A DNA stretch of 64,000 nucleotides from Prochlorococcus sp. AG-402-I20 (GCA_003216975.1 QCHY01000002.1:62001-126000), one strand, 5' to 3'; shown: positions 27,957-38,032, counted from the stretch's first letter. The notes: generated by a model not told the origin, from the letters alone. Translations and numbers: made by a program.

Positions 27957-29276
27957 GTGAATTTCGCAAAAAATGTTGAATTGATTGCAAGTCCTCCAAA
28001 GTCTGGGCGCATAGATGTTCTTGTCCCAAGATGTTTGATTGGCAACGGAAAGGATGTATTAGGAACATCAATTGATCAAGAAGGCTTGTCCTCTATTCAA
28101 ATTGAGTGGAGGGATGGAGTGATTACCTCAATTAAGGGTTTAAAAGAAATATCTAAAGGTCCTGAGGAAATCCTTCTGCCAAGATTTACTGAACCTCATG
28201 CACACATAGATAAAGCATTCTCATGGTCCCGTTCATCGAATTTGAAGGGTACTTACCAAGAAGCATTAGCCGCGAATCTAAGTGAATATGAATTGAGGTC
28301 CAAAGATGAATTAATTTTTAGCGTTGAAAACTCTCTCAATCTAGCTCTTGTTAATGGAATTAGGGCAATTAGATCCCATATTGATAGTTTTGGAAAATCT
28401 GCAATGAGAGATTGGGATCTTTTGGAGGATGTTAGAAAAAAATGGCAAGAAAAAATTTTCTTACAATTTGTAGCTTTGGTTCCATTGGACTTTTGGCAAA
28501 CTTATGAAGGAGATCTTTTAGCTCAAAGAGTTGCTTCCAATGGAGATCTTTTAGGTGGAGTAATAGCTCCTCCTTTTAACAAGAGGAGGACTTTTCAGTC
28601 TTTATTACATCTAGTGCAACTCGCGAATAGACTTAATTGTGATATTGATCTACATATTGATGAGTCTCAGTCTTGCTCGGCTTGTGGATTGAAATTACTT
28701 CTAGATGTATTAGGCCAAGTTAAAAATGAGATATCAATAACTTGTAGTCATTTAAGCAGCATGGGATTGCTCAAAGAAAAGATGATTTCACATTTGGCTA
28801 GAAAAATGGCTAAAAACAAGTTAAAAGTCGTTGCTTTACCACTCACTAATTCTTGGCTTCTTGGAAGAAAAAATCGCTCCACTTTAATTAAAAGACCAAT
28901 GGCTCCAATATTTCAACTTCAAAAGGCTGGAGTTGTTGTAACTGTTGGAGGTGACAATAGTAATGATGCATGGTTCCCTTTATCTAATTTTGATCCAATA
29001 AATTTAATGGCTTTTTCCATGCCAATTGCTCATTTATCTCCTTGGGATAGATTGGGACTTTCTCCGTTTACCTCGTCTGCAGCACAAGTGCTTGGCCTTC
29101 AATGGGATGGCGTTTTTCAAAAGGGAAGTCCTGCCGATTTTATTCTGTTAGATTCAAATAGTTGGGTCAAAGCTTTGTCTGATAGACCTAAACGAAGAGT
29201 AGTCGTTAATGGTGAATTCTTGAATGAATTGCCTAAAACAAAAAATCAACATTCACAAATGATAAGTCATGACTAA
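27957..29276 (+). CDS. Amidohydrolase family protein (cytosine-deaminase-like)
   Basis: A 439-residue metal-dependent hydrolase of the amidohydrolase superfamily. Visible metal and catalytic blocks are PRFTEPHAHIDKAFSW (H-x-H), AIRSHIDSFG, DLHIDESQS, ITCSHLSS and VTVGGDNSNDAWFPLS (the late Asp). A C-terminal SPADFILLDSNSWV strand closes the composite sandwich. The closest pattern I know is CodA-type cytosine deaminase, but substrate is not decidable. The start is GTG 27957. Its last codons overlap an FAD-linked oxidase gene by 8 nt, which suggests that the two act on one pathway. Confidence 0.85.
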   Translation: MNFAKNVELIASPPKSGRIDVLVPRCLIGNGKDVLGTSIDQEGLSSIQIEWRDGVITSIKGLKEISKGPEEILLPRFTEPHAHIDKAFSWSRSSNLKGTYQEALAANLSEYELRSKDELIFSVENSLNLALVNGIRAIRSHIDSFGKSAMRDWDLLEDVRKKWQEKIFLQFVALVPLDFWQTYEGDLLAQRVASNGDLLGGVIAPPFNKRRTFQSLLHLVQLANRLNCDIDLHIDESQSCSACGLKLLLDVLGQVKNEISITCSHLSSMGLLKEKMISHLARKMAKNKLKVVALPLTNSWLLGRKNRSTLIKRPMAPIFQLQKAGVVVTVGGDNSNDAWFPLSNFDPINLMAFSMPIAHLSPWDRLGLSPFTSSAAQVLGLQWDGVFQKGSPADFILLDSNSWVKALSDRPKRRVVVNGEFLNELPKTKNQHSQMISHD

Positions 29277-30621
29277 TAAAGAGAAAATACAGTTGCTTTT
29301 AAGTGAACTAAAATCAATTTCTGATCTAGAGATCTACCAAAAAACTAGTGATTTAAAAAGGTTCTCTAAAGATTTTTTTGATTATTCGCCAATATTGATC
29401 AATGAATTAAAAGATTGTGTTGCTGACATAGTTGTCAGACCACTGTCTGTAGATGTAATTATTGTTGTGGCTCAAATTTGTAATAAGTATTCAACTCCTT
29501 TGACCCTTAGAGGGTCTGGAACAGGGAACTATGGACAATGTGTTCCTCTTGACGGTGGAGTTGTTATGGTTATGTCTGGTCTTAAGAAAATTAGAAATTT
29601 CGATTCGAAATCAGGTGAAATTACAGTTGAATCTGGTTGTTTGCTTAGAGATATTAATGATGAGTTGATTAAGCATGGTCGTCAGTTGCGGTTGCTTCCA
29701 AGTACATGGAGAAGCGCCTCAATTGGTGGTTTTATCGCTGGTGGTTCAGGTGGAATAGGATCCGTTCGTTGGGGATTCCTTAGAGATCCTGGGCATTTAC
29801 AATCTTTAGAAATAATAACGACTGAGGATTCACCAAGAAAACTTGAATTGAATGCAAATAATTCAGAGGCTTTGAATCATGCTTATGGAACTAACGGGAT
29901 TATTACTGCCTTGAAATTAACAACTGCTCCATATGTTAAATGGCAACAAATAGTTGTCGACTGCTTTGATTGGAAACAGGCTGTTGAATTACTAAGCAAA
30001 TTTAATTGCGCTGCACTGGAGCTTTATTTGGGAACCTTATTAGAAAAAGAAATTGTTAATTGTCTGCCACATTGGTCTGGTAAACCCTCAGGTAAACATA
30101 GGATTTTATTGTTGGTCTCATCTGATGGCGTTAGTACAATAGAACGTCTTGCAAATTCAGCTGGTGCTGACTTTTATGACTTAGGACCGGAAAATTTGAG
30201 TGCAGGGACAGGTCTTCGAGAGCTTTCTTGGAACCATACAACTTTACATATGCGTGGTATTGATCCTGAATGGACATACTTGCAAATGCTTCTTCCTCAA
30301 CCTGAATCTGAAATGCTTAGAAAATTGAAATCTGATTGGAAATCGAATCTTTTATGGCATTTGGAATGTGTTCGTCAAAATGGAGTTCAAAGACTAGCCT
30401 CACTCCCGCTTGTTAAATGGCAAGGCGAAGAAGCTATGAATCAATTAATCCGTCAATGCAAAGACCTTGGTGCAGTGATTTTTAATCCGCATACAATCAC
30501 TGTTGAAGATGGAGGCCTAGGTGTAATTGATTCTGATCAAGTGCAAGCTAAGAGTAACTTTGATCCAAAAGGGATTCTCAATCCAGGTAAACTCAAAGGG
30601 TGGAATCCAAAAGTCAATTGA
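29269..30621 (+). CDS. FAD-linked oxidase (GlcD-like, PCMH fold)
   Basis: A 450-residue oxidoreductase. The FAD-binding domain (about 40-215) has the family loop TLRGSGTGNYGQCVPLDGGV followed by SGLKKIRNFDS, and RSASIGGFIAGGSGGIGSVRWG. The C-terminal part ends FDPKGILNPGKLKGW, the classical GlcD terminus. Family members oxidise hydroxy acids such as glycolate or lactate and feed electrons to a partner. Marine cyanobacteria also have a true GlcD, so this is probably a paralogue with another substrate. It overlaps the amidohydrolase by 8 nt and is probably translated with it. Confidence 0.88.
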   Translation: MTNKEKIQLLLSELKSISDLEIYQKTSDLKRFSKDFFDYSPILINELKDCVADIVVRPLSVDVIIVVAQICNKYSTPLTLRGSGTGNYGQCVPLDGGVVMVMSGLKKIRNFDSKSGEITVESGCLLRDINDELIKHGRQLRLLPSTWRSASIGGFIAGGSGGIGSVRWGFLRDPGHLQSLEIITTEDSPRKLELNANNSEALNHAYGTNGIITALKLTTAPYVKWQQIVVDCFDWKQAVELLSKFNCAALELYLGTLLEKEIVNCLPHWSGKPSGKHRILLLVSSDGVSTIERLANSAGADFYDLGPENLSAGTGLRELSWNHTTLHMRGIDPEWTYLQMLLPQPESEMLRKLKSDWKSNLLWHLECVRQNGVQRLASLPLVKWQGEEAMNQLIRQCKDLGAVIFNPHTITVEDGGLGVIDSDQVQAKSNFDPKGILNPGKLKGWNPKVN

Positions 30622-30646
30622 TTTAATTGCTCTATCTTTAAACAAT

Positions 30647-31885
30647 TTAACTTGTCAATATTTTCCTTTGAAAAAGGTCACCTATTAAATATAGCGATCC
30701 TGAAATGATAGGTGGTGGAGATGGCCATCTAGGTTGTTTTTTAAGTGTTGATAAAACTTCTTCTACACTAAGTGCTTCTTTGATTTGGTCTTTATATTCA
30801 GGGCAAAAACTTAAAATTTGGTCTTTTGACCAGCTTTGTTGGCCTGGGACAGGAACTATCCAAGCTAAATCTTTTTCTCTAATTAGCTTATGCAAAATAC
30901 CTCTCATGTCTTTTGTTTTTTGAATTCCTAGTATCCAAATAATTCCACTTTCATGATCAGTCCATGCGTCTCTTTCAATTGATAATTGCTTAGCCGCATG
31001 AGGATTATGTGCACCATCAACAACTATGGGCATCTCTTCCCATTTTGTTGTTTGCAATCTTCCAGGCCATTTAGCAAGAGATAAGCCTTCTCGAAGTTGT
31101 CCTTCAGAAATATTCCATCCAATATTTTTTAAGGATTCAATAACTCCTTTGGCTACAGCTGCATTTTCTTTTTGTATTGCTCCTGATAGGCCGAGTTCCC
31201 AATCTGATGGAATTGGATCTACCCAATGAATGTTTGCTTGTTTTCTCTTGGCAGTCTCCTCGAAAACTCTTTTTACTATATTGTGTTGAGTAGCTGTAAT
31301 GACAGTACTCTTTGGAGTTATTACAGCTGCTTTCTCAATAGCTACTTTTTTTAGACTTTCACCTAAGTACTCACAATGATCAAGCCCAATAGCTCCAAAT
31401 GCAATAATAGGTCTATATGGATGTGCTGTTGTTGCGTCAAGTCTACCTCCAAGCCCTACTTCAAGGATAAGAAGTTCAACTTCTTTTAAACTAAAATATT
31501 TAAGTGCTATTGCAACAATACATTCAAAAGGAGTCAAGCTATATTTTTTTAAAATTGGAAGAAGAGACAGGCTTAATGATTGAAATTCTTCTTTTGATAT
31601 TGGAGTCTTGTTGATACATATTCTTTCGACCCAATCAACTAAATGGGGAGAAGTGGTAACTCCAGTTTTGATATTTACTAAGCTAAGAACACTATTAATA
31701 AAAGCGGCAATAGAGCCTTTCCCATTTGTTCCCGCTATGTGTATAGCAGGTGTTTTTTTGCAGGGATCTCCCATGGCATTAATAGCCAATAACATACGAT
31801 CTATGCCCAGATTCATATCTTTATATTCTTTGCTCTTACTTTCAAAAATGAAATTCGATTGTGCTATGAAAGTTTCATCAGACAT
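30647..31885 (-). CDS. folC: Bifunctional dihydrofolate/folylpolyglutamate synthase
   Basis: Mur-ligase-type enzyme that adds glutamate to dihydropteroate and folates using ATP. The 412 residues have the P-loop HIAGTNGKGS (about 45-54), TSPHLVDWVERI, EVGLGGRLDATTA, and WPGRLQ with VDGAHNPHAA in the C-terminal domain. It begins 22 nt inside the end of argD on the same strand, so the two are translationally coupled. Whether both activities are present cannot be read from sequence, but the fused form is usual in bacteria. Confidence 0.94.
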   Translation of the reverse strand: MSDETFIAQSNFIFESKSKEYKDMNLGIDRMLLAINAMGDPCKKTPAIHIAGTNGKGSIAAFINSVLSLVNIKTGVTTSPHLVDWVERICINKTPISKEEFQSLSLSLLPILKKYSLTPFECIVAIALKYFSLKEVELLILEVGLGGRLDATTAHPYRPIIAFGAIGLDHCEYLGESLKKVAIEKAAVITPKSTVITATQHNIVKRVFEETAKRKQANIHWVDPIPSDWELGLSGAIQKENAAVAKGVIESLKNIGWNISEGQLREGLSLAKWPGRLQTTKWEEMPIVVDGAHNPHAAKQLSIERDAWTDHESGIIWILGIQKTKDMRGILHKLIREKDLAWIVPVPGQQSWSKDQILSFCPEYKDQIKEALSVEEVLSTLKKQPRWPSPPPIISGSLYLIGDLFQRKILTS

Positions 31886-33045
31886 TTGTCTAATCTCGAT
31901 AAAAGCTCGTTGATTTCTTTTTTTGAAATAGTTAGAGGAGGGACTATCCTTAATACTTTTACTCCAGCTGATACTAGAAGTAGTCTCTCTTCTAAGGCAG
32001 ATTTGACAATGTCAAGAGATGTTATTTTGATACTGTCTTTTATAACGAGACCTTGAATAAGTCCAACGCCTCTAGTGGAAATAAATATGTCTGAATATTT
32101 ATTTGAAATTTTAATTAATCCTTCTTTTAATTGAGCACCTCTCTCGGTGACTTTATTTAGGAGGTTTCTTTTTTGTATTTCTTTCCCAACGGTTAGAGCT
32201 GCTCTACAAGCGAAAGGATTCCCTCCAAAAGTGCTGGCATGATCACCGGGCTGAAAGACATCAGCTAATTGATTAACCAATAAAGCTCCAATGGCATGAC
32301 CTCCACCAAGCCCTTTAGCTAGTGTGAAAACATCAGGTTTAATACCCAGTTGTTCATATCCCCAAAGAGTACCTGTCCTTCCCATTCCAGTTTGGACTTC
32401 GTCAAATATCAATAAAACATTGCTTTGGGTACATTTTCTTCTTAAGAGCTCAAAAAATGATTTTTTTCCAATATTTATGCCCCCTTCACCTTGTATAGGT
32501 TCAATAAATACAGCTGCAATTTGTGGACCTGTTTTTTCTAAATCATCAAATAGATTTTCAAAAGATTCACTGTTGTTATAAGAAAAAAACTTAAATCCCT
32601 GAACCATGGGCTCGAAACCTTTATGGTATTTCGGTTGCCCAGTAGCACTTACAGCTGCGAGTGTTCTTCCGTGAAAGCTTTCCTTTGAGCAAAGAATGAC
32701 TGGGTTGTCAATGTTACGCTCAATATGCCCATATTTCCTTGCCAATTTAATTGCAGCTTCGTTTGCTTCAGCACCGCTATTGCAAAAAAATACACTCTTG
32801 GCAAAACTTTGTGAAATTAACCATTGAGCTAGTTCTTCTTGCTCTGGTATCCCGTAAAGGTTAGATACGTGTTGAAGTTTTTTTAATTGCTTGGATAAGG
32901 ATTTAATTAATGCTTTATCACTGTGGCCTAGTGAACAAGTTGCAATACCAGCCACAGCATCAAGATATTTCCGACCTTTTTTGTCCCACACCCATGAACC
33001 TTTACCCCTGATGAGGTCTAAGGGAAAACGATTGTAAGTTTTCAT
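31864..33045 (-). CDS. argD: Acetylornithine aminotransferase
   Basis: PLP-dependent class III aminotransferase of arginine synthesis. The 393 residues contain FCNSGAEANEAAIKLARKYG, SFHGRTLAAVSATGQ, FDEVQTGMGRTGTLWGYE, and TLAKGLGGG with the PLP Lys. The frame is open upstream through the tRNA-Leu gene to 33129, but ATG 33045 (MKTYNRFPLDLIRGKGSW) is the family start and clears the tRNA. It overlaps folC by 22 nt at its 3' end. Confidence 0.95.
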   Translation of the reverse strand: MKTYNRFPLDLIRGKGSWVWDKKGRKYLDAVAGIATCSLGHSDKALIKSLSKQLKKLQHVSNLYGIPEQEELAQWLISQSFAKSVFFCNSGAEANEAAIKLARKYGHIERNIDNPVILCSKESFHGRTLAAVSATGQPKYHKGFEPMVQGFKFFSYNNSESFENLFDDLEKTGPQIAAVFIEPIQGEGGINIGKKSFFELLRRKCTQSNVLLIFDEVQTGMGRTGTLWGYEQLGIKPDVFTLAKGLGGGHAIGALLVNQLADVFQPGDHASTFGGNPFACRAALTVGKEIQKRNLLNKVTERGAQLKEGLIKISNKYSDIFISTRGVGLIQGLVIKDSIKITSLDIVKSALEERLLLVSAGVKVLRIVPPLTISKKEINELLSRLDKCLMKLS

Positions 33046-33053
33046 CAAAGAAG

Positions 33054-33135
33054 TGGGAGCGGTCGGACTTGAACCGACAAACCCGAAGGTGCCGCATTTT
33101 GAGTGCGGTGCGTCTACCAATTCCACCACGCTCCC
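33054..33135 (-). tRNA. tRNA-Leu (anticodon CAA)
   Basis: On the minus strand this 82-nt class II tRNA has acceptor GGGAGCG/CGCTCCC and discriminator A. The anticodon loop is CTCAAAA (CAA) on a CCGCA/TGCGG stem. A long variable arm follows and the T-arm is GTCGG-TTCAAGT-CCGAC. The anticodon reads UUG codons. CCA is not encoded. argD starts 9 nt downstream, an unusually tight spacing. Confidence 0.96.
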
Positions 33136-33174
33136 ATATGTTTATTTTATGTCAAAACTAGCAAAAATATGAAA

Positions 33175-34551
33175 CTAAGCTGCATTTTTTTGAGTATCAA
33201 TATTGTCTTCACTAATTATTTTGTTAGAGAAAGAATTATGAGATGTTGTTTGATCAAATTTTCTAGAAATAATAGAACCTGCATTAGTTAATTTTTCTTC
33301 TAATTTTTCATAGCCTCTATCTAAGTGTTCGAGGCCCGTAAAAATACTATTTCCTTTAGCAGAGAGACATGCAAGGATAATGGCAGCAGAAGAACGTAAA
33401 TCTCCCCCCTCTACATTTGAACCTATAAGTTCTTTTACTCCTTTTATATGAGCAGTATTGTTTTCTAGATAAATACTGGCGCCCATTTTATTTAACTCCA
33501 AAACATGTTGCATTCTCTTCTCAAAAACTCTTTCTTTGATTTTGCTTGAACCTTTAGCTGTGGCCATTAATGACATAAATGGAGCCTGAAGATCAGTTGG
33601 AAAGCCAGGGAATGGACTTGTGGTTATGTCAACTCCTGAAATCTCTCTTGGAATGATTTTTAAATGATGATTCCCATGATGAGATATTGAACAACCACAT
33701 TCTTGTAATTTTGAAATAACAGCGCTCAAATGATTTGGGATTACTGGACCAATAATGAGAGGCGATCGTGTTATTGCTGCAGCAATAAGAAAAGTTCCTG
33801 CTTCTATCCTGTCGGGGATTACACAATGAGAAGTCCCGCGTAAAGATTCCACTCCAATGATTGTGATTCTTTTCGTTCCAGCTCCGAAAACCTTTGCCCC
33901 CATTGAATTAAGCATTTTCGCTAGATCCTGGATTTCTGGTTCTCTAGCGGGATTCGATATTGTTGTTTTGCCTAAAGCTAAGCAAGACGCCATCAAGATG
34001 GTTTCCGTAGCTCCAACGCTGGGATATTTAAGAGTAATATTTGCTCCACGTAATCTTTTATTTTTGGATGAAACTTGAGCTTTTACAACATCATTTATAA
34101 CTTCAACTTCCGCTCCTAAAGCTTTTAAACCATTGATATGTTCATCAACTGGTCTTGCGCCAATGTTGCAACCACCAGGTAAAGGAATTTTTGCTTCTCC
34201 AAGTCTTGCAAGTAAGGGCCCAACACAGAAAAAACTTGCTCTCAAGCTATGAACTAGTTGAAAGGGTAATTCAGCGTTATGAATGGACTCTGAATTAATC
34301 TCAATAGAATTTTTTGTTTTAGTTAACTTTGCGCCCAAATTACGGAGAATCTCTGACATGACTTCAATGTCTGTAAGTTGTGGGACATTCTTAATGAGGA
34401 GTTTTTCTTTAGTAAGAAGAGACGCAGCCATTAAAGCTAGCGAAGAATTTTTTGCACCACTGACTTTTAAAACCCCACTAAGCGGACACCCTCCTTTTAC
34501 CTCCAGATGTGGCGGAATAATATTCCTTTTAATTGTCGCCACACTACTCAT
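33175..34551 (-). CDS. murA: UDP-N-acetylglucosamine 1-carboxyvinyltransferase
   Basis: First committed step of peptidoglycan synthesis: transfers enolpyruvate to UDP-GlcNAc. The 458 residues form the repeated EPSP-synthase-like domains. The loop [18 protein letters not shown] contains the catalytic Cys attacked by fosfomycin. [17 protein letters not shown] and [18 protein letters not shown] are further family blocks. The last 30 residues (about 430-458) are a polar Asn/Ser-rich tail beyond the usual end. It reads leftward toward tRNA-Leu, ahead of argD. Confidence 0.96.
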   Translation of the reverse strand: MSSVATIKRNIIPPHLEVKGGCPLSGVLKVSGAKNSSLALMAASLLTKEKLLIKNVPQLTDIEVMSEILRNLGAKLTKTKNSIEINSESIHNAELPFQLVHSLRASFFCVGPLLARLGEAKIPLPGGCNIGARPVDEHINGLKALGAEVEVINDVVKAQVSSKNKRLRGANITLKYPSVGATETILMASCLALGKTTISNPAREPEIQDLAKMLNSMGAKVFGAGTKRITIIGVESLRGTSHCVIPDRIEAGTFLIAAAITRSPLIIGPVIPNHLSAVISKLQECGCSISHHGNHHLKIIPREISGVDITTSPFPGFPTDLQAPFMSLMATAKGSSKIKERVFEKRMQHVLELNKMGASIYLENNTAHIKGVKELIGSNVEGGDLRSSAAIILACLSAKGNSIFTGLEHLDRGYEKLEEKLTNAGSIISRKFDQTTSHNSFSNKIISEDNIDTQKNAA

Positions 34552-34579
34552 ATTGGAGCGAACTGCTTACCCAGCCATA

Positions 34580-34777
34580 ATGCCAAGAGGATTTAAAATA
34601 GTCCAGTCAACCTTATTGAAAATTGATGGGTTCAAATTAAATATTGATAATGTTGAAAGTATGAATAAAATTTTGAATATAGTTTTTTTGAATTTAATAA
34701 GAAAATTCAATGTTTATTCTTTTGCAAGAAACTTTGCTTCTTTTCCAAAATTAAATAATTTGAGGTTAAAAAATTAA
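34580..34777 (+). CDS. Possible 65-residue basic protein in intergenic space
   Basis: In the gap between divergent murA and the RNA methyltransferase, an ATG at 34580 opens a 65-codon frame beginning MPRGFKIVQSTLLKIDGFKL. It is basic and rich in Asn, Phe and Leu, with no recognisable motif or signal. It stops 16 nt before the methyltransferase start. Composition resembles random AT-rich translation, and no good ribosome site is visible, so coding is uncertain. Confidence 0.3.
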   Translation: MPRGFKIVQSTLLKIDGFKLNIDNVESMNKILNIVFLNLIRKFNVYSFARNFASFPKLNNLRLKN

Positions 34778-34793
34778 TAATTCATATTCGCCA

Positions 34794-35630
34794 TTGATTA
34801 CAAGTAAAAGAAACCCTTTGGTTAGAAAATTAAGGAGTCTTTTGAAAAAAACTGGACGTGAAGAGCATTCTTCTCTTTTGTTTGAGGGGACTCATTTGTT
34901 AGAAGAGGCTTTGAAAACAAATTTTTTGCCAACAGAAGTTATTGCAACTCCTGAATGGTGTGATGAGCATGAGGAAGTTTTAAAAAAAATAACTTCAAGA
35001 TCGTTATTAACCCTAGTAACTAAGAATGTTTTAGCAGCATCTCTGTCAACAGTGACACCTGATGGTGTGGCAGCGATATACCCAATGTCAGGATTGCCAA
35101 AACTTGGGAAAGCCCCAAAACATATTTTAGCTTTAGATAGGATTCAAGATCCTGGCAATTTGGGAAATTTATTCCGATCAGCCCTTGCTGGTGAATATGA
35201 AGTTATATGGCTGGCTTCTGGAGCAGATCCTCTAAATCAAAAGGTTTTAAGATCTTCAGCTGGCGCAGTTCTTCATTTACCTTTTGAACGAATTGGAGAT
35301 TCATCTTCTTCCAGTATTGAAATGCTTGTTTCAAAACTCAATATTGCAATTGATAATAATTACCAAGTAGTAGGAACAATTTCACCGAATAAAATTACTT
35401 ATAAGAAAGTGAAACCTTATTGGGAATTAGACTGGGATCTCCCTACTGTATTGGTTCTTGGTAATGAAGGCTCAGGTGTTCATTCTTCAATTGAAGCCTG
35501 TTGTACAGACTTTGTTACGTTGCCTCATAGCTCATTAGTTGATTCACTAAATGTGGCATCTGCAGCAGTTCCTCTCCTGTTGGAGCGACAAAGAGTAAAA
35601 ATGGTTAAGGGTATTCAAAAAAAACCGTGA
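34794..35630 (+). CDS. SpoU-family (TrmH-type) RNA 2'-O-methyltransferase
   Basis: A 278-residue SPOUT enzyme that methylates ribose 2'-OH of tRNA or rRNA. The N-terminal SpoU substrate-binding domain (residues 1-90: SKRNPLVRKLRSLLKKTGRE, LFEGTHLLEEAL) precedes the knotted catalytic domain: LDRIQDPGNLGNLFRSALA (motif 1), VLGNEGSGV (motif 2) and the S-LVDSLNVASAAVPLLLE knot (motif 3). Target nucleotide is unknown. TTG 34794 is the only start that keeps the family N-terminus. lpd begins inside its stop as GTGA. Confidence 0.92.
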   Translation: MITSKRNPLVRKLRSLLKKTGREEHSSLLFEGTHLLEEALKTNFLPTEVIATPEWCDEHEEVLKKITSRSLLTLVTKNVLAASLSTVTPDGVAAIYPMSGLPKLGKAPKHILALDRIQDPGNLGNLFRSALAGEYEVIWLASGADPLNQKVLRSSAGAVLHLPFERIGDSSSSSIEMLVSKLNIAIDNNYQVVGTISPNKITYKKVKPYWELDWDLPTVLVLGNEGSGVHSSIEACCTDFVTLPHSSLVDSLNVASAAVPLLLERQRVKMVKGIQKKP

Positions 35631-37069
35631 GTGAAATTTCTTTTGACTTTGACTTAATTGTTGTCGGAGCTGGATATGGAGGTTTTGATGCTGCTAAACA
35701 TGCAGCAGAGGCTGGCTTGAAAGTGGCGATTGTCGAATCAAGAGATATGGGTGGAACCTGTGTCAACAGAGGCTGTGTCCCCTCTAAAGCATTACTAGCA
35801 GCCAGTGGTAAAGTTCGTGAGCTTGCGAATGCTCCTCATCTTGCTGAATTTGGAATACATTCCGCTCCGGTGAGATTTGAACGCAAAAAAATTGCCGAAC
35901 ATGCAAAAAACTTAGTTGAGACTATTCGAAAAAATCTAACTAAAACATTAGAAAGATCGGGAGTTGAGATACTTAGGGGAGAGGGACGTTTAGAAGGTAA
36001 TCAAAAGGTCGGTTTAAGAGAAACTAATGGAGTGGATAGAATTTTTTCCGCTAGAGATATTATCTTGGCTACAGGCTCAGACCCTTTTGTACCGCCTGGA
36101 ATTGAAATTGATGGACGAACTGTGTTTACAAGTGATGAGGCTATTAATTTAGAATGGTTACCAAGATGGATTGCAATAATTGGTAGTGGCTATATAGGTT
36201 TGGAATTCGCTGATATTTATACAGCTTTAGGTTGTGAGGTTACCATGATTGAGGCTCTTGATAAAGTAATGCCTACTTTTGATCCTGATATCACGAAGAT
36301 TGCTTCAAGAAACCTAATTGATAAAAGAGATATTGACACTCGAGCTGGCGTATTTGCCACTAAAGTTAAGCCAGGTTGTCCCGTAGAAGTCGAGCTTACA
36401 GATGCAAAGAGTCGAGAAGTGATTGAGGAGTTACAAGTTGATGCTGTTTTGGTTGCAACAGGTCGTGTACCGTCGACTAAAAATCTAAACCTACAATCCG
36501 TTGGAGTTGAAACAAAGAGAGGTTTCATTCCAATTGATGATCAGATGAGAGTATTGGTAAATGAAAAACCAGTTTCAAATCTATGGGCAGTGGGAGATGT
36601 TACGGGTAAGTTGATGTTGGCTCATACTGCTGCAGCGCAAGGGAGTATTGCTGTAGAAAATATTTTAGGAAAAGCGATAGAAATTGACTACAGAAGTATT
36701 CCTGCAGCGACTTTTACTCACCCTGAGATAAGTTCCGTTGGCCTTTCGGAAGAAGAATCAAAAGATTTAGCGAAAAAAGAAGGCTTTGAACTTGGAATTG
36801 TTAGAAGTTATTTTAAAGCGAACTCTAAGGCCTTGGCTGAATTAGAAAGTGATGGAATTATGAAGTTGATTTTTAATAAAGAAACGGGAGAGGTCCTTGG
36901 TGCTCATATTTATGGATTACATGCAGCTGATCTTATACAAGAGGTTTCTAATGCAATTTCTAGAAGACAACGCGTCGATGATTTAGCAAAAGAAGTTCAT
37001 ACTCATCCAACATTAAGTGAAGTTGTAGAAGTTGCCTATAAACAGGCATCTTTGCAAACAAAAAAGTAG
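35627..37069 (+). CDS. lpd: Dihydrolipoamide dehydrogenase (E3)
   Basis: Flavoprotein that reoxidises the lipoyl arms of pyruvate dehydrogenase and the glycine cleavage complex. The 480 residues have the FAD loop VVGAGYGGFDAAKHAAEAG, the redox disulfide in GGTCVNRGCVPSKALL, the NAD loop IIGSGYIGLEFADIY, and the C-terminal dimer motif with active-site His in HTHPTLSEVVE. The start is GTG 35627, overlapping the previous stop by 4 nt. pdhA, another part of the same complex, is at 45081 in this window. Confidence 0.96.
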   Translation: MSEISFDFDLIVVGAGYGGFDAAKHAAEAGLKVAIVESRDMGGTCVNRGCVPSKALLAASGKVRELANAPHLAEFGIHSAPVRFERKKIAEHAKNLVETIRKNLTKTLERSGVEILRGEGRLEGNQKVGLRETNGVDRIFSARDIILATGSDPFVPPGIEIDGRTVFTSDEAINLEWLPRWIAIIGSGYIGLEFADIYTALGCEVTMIEALDKVMPTFDPDITKIASRNLIDKRDIDTRAGVFATKVKPGCPVEVELTDAKSREVIEELQVDAVLVATGRVPSTKNLNLQSVGVETKRGFIPIDDQMRVLVNEKPVSNLWAVGDVTGKLMLAHTAAAQGSIAVENILGKAIEIDYRSIPAATFTHPEISSVGLSEEESKDLAKKEGFELGIVRSYFKANSKALAELESDGIMKLIFNKETGEVLGAHIYGLHAADLIQEVSNAISRRQRVDDLAKEVHTHPTLSEVVEVAYKQASLQTKK

Positions 37070-37111
37070 TTAAATCAAATTTTATTTTATAGATCATTAA
37101 TTATTTAAATT

Positions 37112-37999
37112 ATGGAAATCAGAAGAAGACCTCCTAACCCAAGTATTAAAGTAGCTAATTTAGAGTATGCAATCCCTCATCCAGATTCAAAACCTCAAAA
37201 TATTTTAGAGGAAATTGTTTGGGAAAAACATCTAGAAGTAGAGATTGCAAGAAAAAAAGTTTCGCTTGAAGATTTAAAAAAAAAGATTAAGGATTTACCA
37301 AAAACAAAAAATTTTATAGATGCATTAAAAAATAGTAAGTCTAAACCAGCACTAATCTCAGAAATAAAAAAAGCTAGTCCAAGTAGAGGGATAATTAGAG
37401 AGGACTTTGACGCGAGAATGATAGGTAAAATGTATCAAGAGGGAGGTGCTAACTGCATATCAGTTTTAACAGATAAAAAATTTTTTCAAGGTGGTTTTGA
37501 TGTCTTAGTTGAAGTTAGAAAGGAAATCACAATCCCAATTCTCTGCAAGGATTTTATTCTTTACCCCTATCAGCTTTACCAAGCAAGAGCTGCGGGCGCT
37601 GATGCTGCACTTTTGATAGCGTCAATCCTGACTGATTCTGATTTGAAGTACTTATCTAAGGTCGCTGAACATTTGGGACTGACAATATTAGTAGAGGTTC
37701 ATGACTCAGAAGAACTTGAACGAGTACTAAATATTAATGTATTTAATTTAATAGGAATTAATAATAGAAATTTAAAGAGTTTTCAAACTGATCTTGAGGT
37801 TACAAAGGAATTGGCTAAGAATTATGCTAACCAAATCAAGAAAAATTCTATTACTTTGGTAAGCGAGTCAGGTTTATTTACTCGTGAGGATTTGGTCTTA
37901 GTAAACAGTTATGGGGCTGATGCTGTTTTAGTTGGTGAATCTCTTATGTCACAGGAAGATATATTAGGTGGAGTTAAAAAGTTAATTGGTAACTTATAA
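37112..37999 (+). CDS. trpC: Indole-3-glycerol-phosphate synthase
   Basis: Tryptophan pathway enzyme that closes the indole ring. The 295-residue TIM barrel shows [22 protein letters not shown] (catalytic Lys), [41 protein letters not shown] and [13 protein letters not shown]. About 30 extra N-terminal residues ([14 protein letters not shown] and so on) are typical of the cyanobacterial form. It follows lpd with a 42-nt gap. Other trp genes are not nearby. Confidence 0.96.
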   Translation: MEIRRRPPNPSIKVANLEYAIPHPDSKPQNILEEIVWEKHLEVEIARKKVSLEDLKKKIKDLPKTKNFIDALKNSKSKPALISEIKKASPSRGIIREDFDARMIGKMYQEGGANCISVLTDKKFFQGGFDVLVEVRKEITIPILCKDFILYPYQLYQARAAGADAALLIASILTDSDLKYLSKVAEHLGLTILVEVHDSEELERVLNINVFNLIGINNRNLKSFQTDLEVTKELAKNYANQIKKNSITLVSESGLFTREDLVLVNSYGADAVLVGESLMSQEDILGGVKKLIGNL

Positions 38000-38032
38000 A
38001 TTAAGAACAAAATCTATACCAAGCTTTTGACT

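Noticed and set aside
33046..33129. N-terminal extension of argD
   Set aside because: It is the translated tRNA-Leu sequence; the family start is at 33045.
34283..34579. Upstream part of a long plus-strand frame overlapping murA
   Set aside because: It is antisense to the conserved murA N-terminus. Only the intergenic part from 34580 was kept, as a low-confidence frame.
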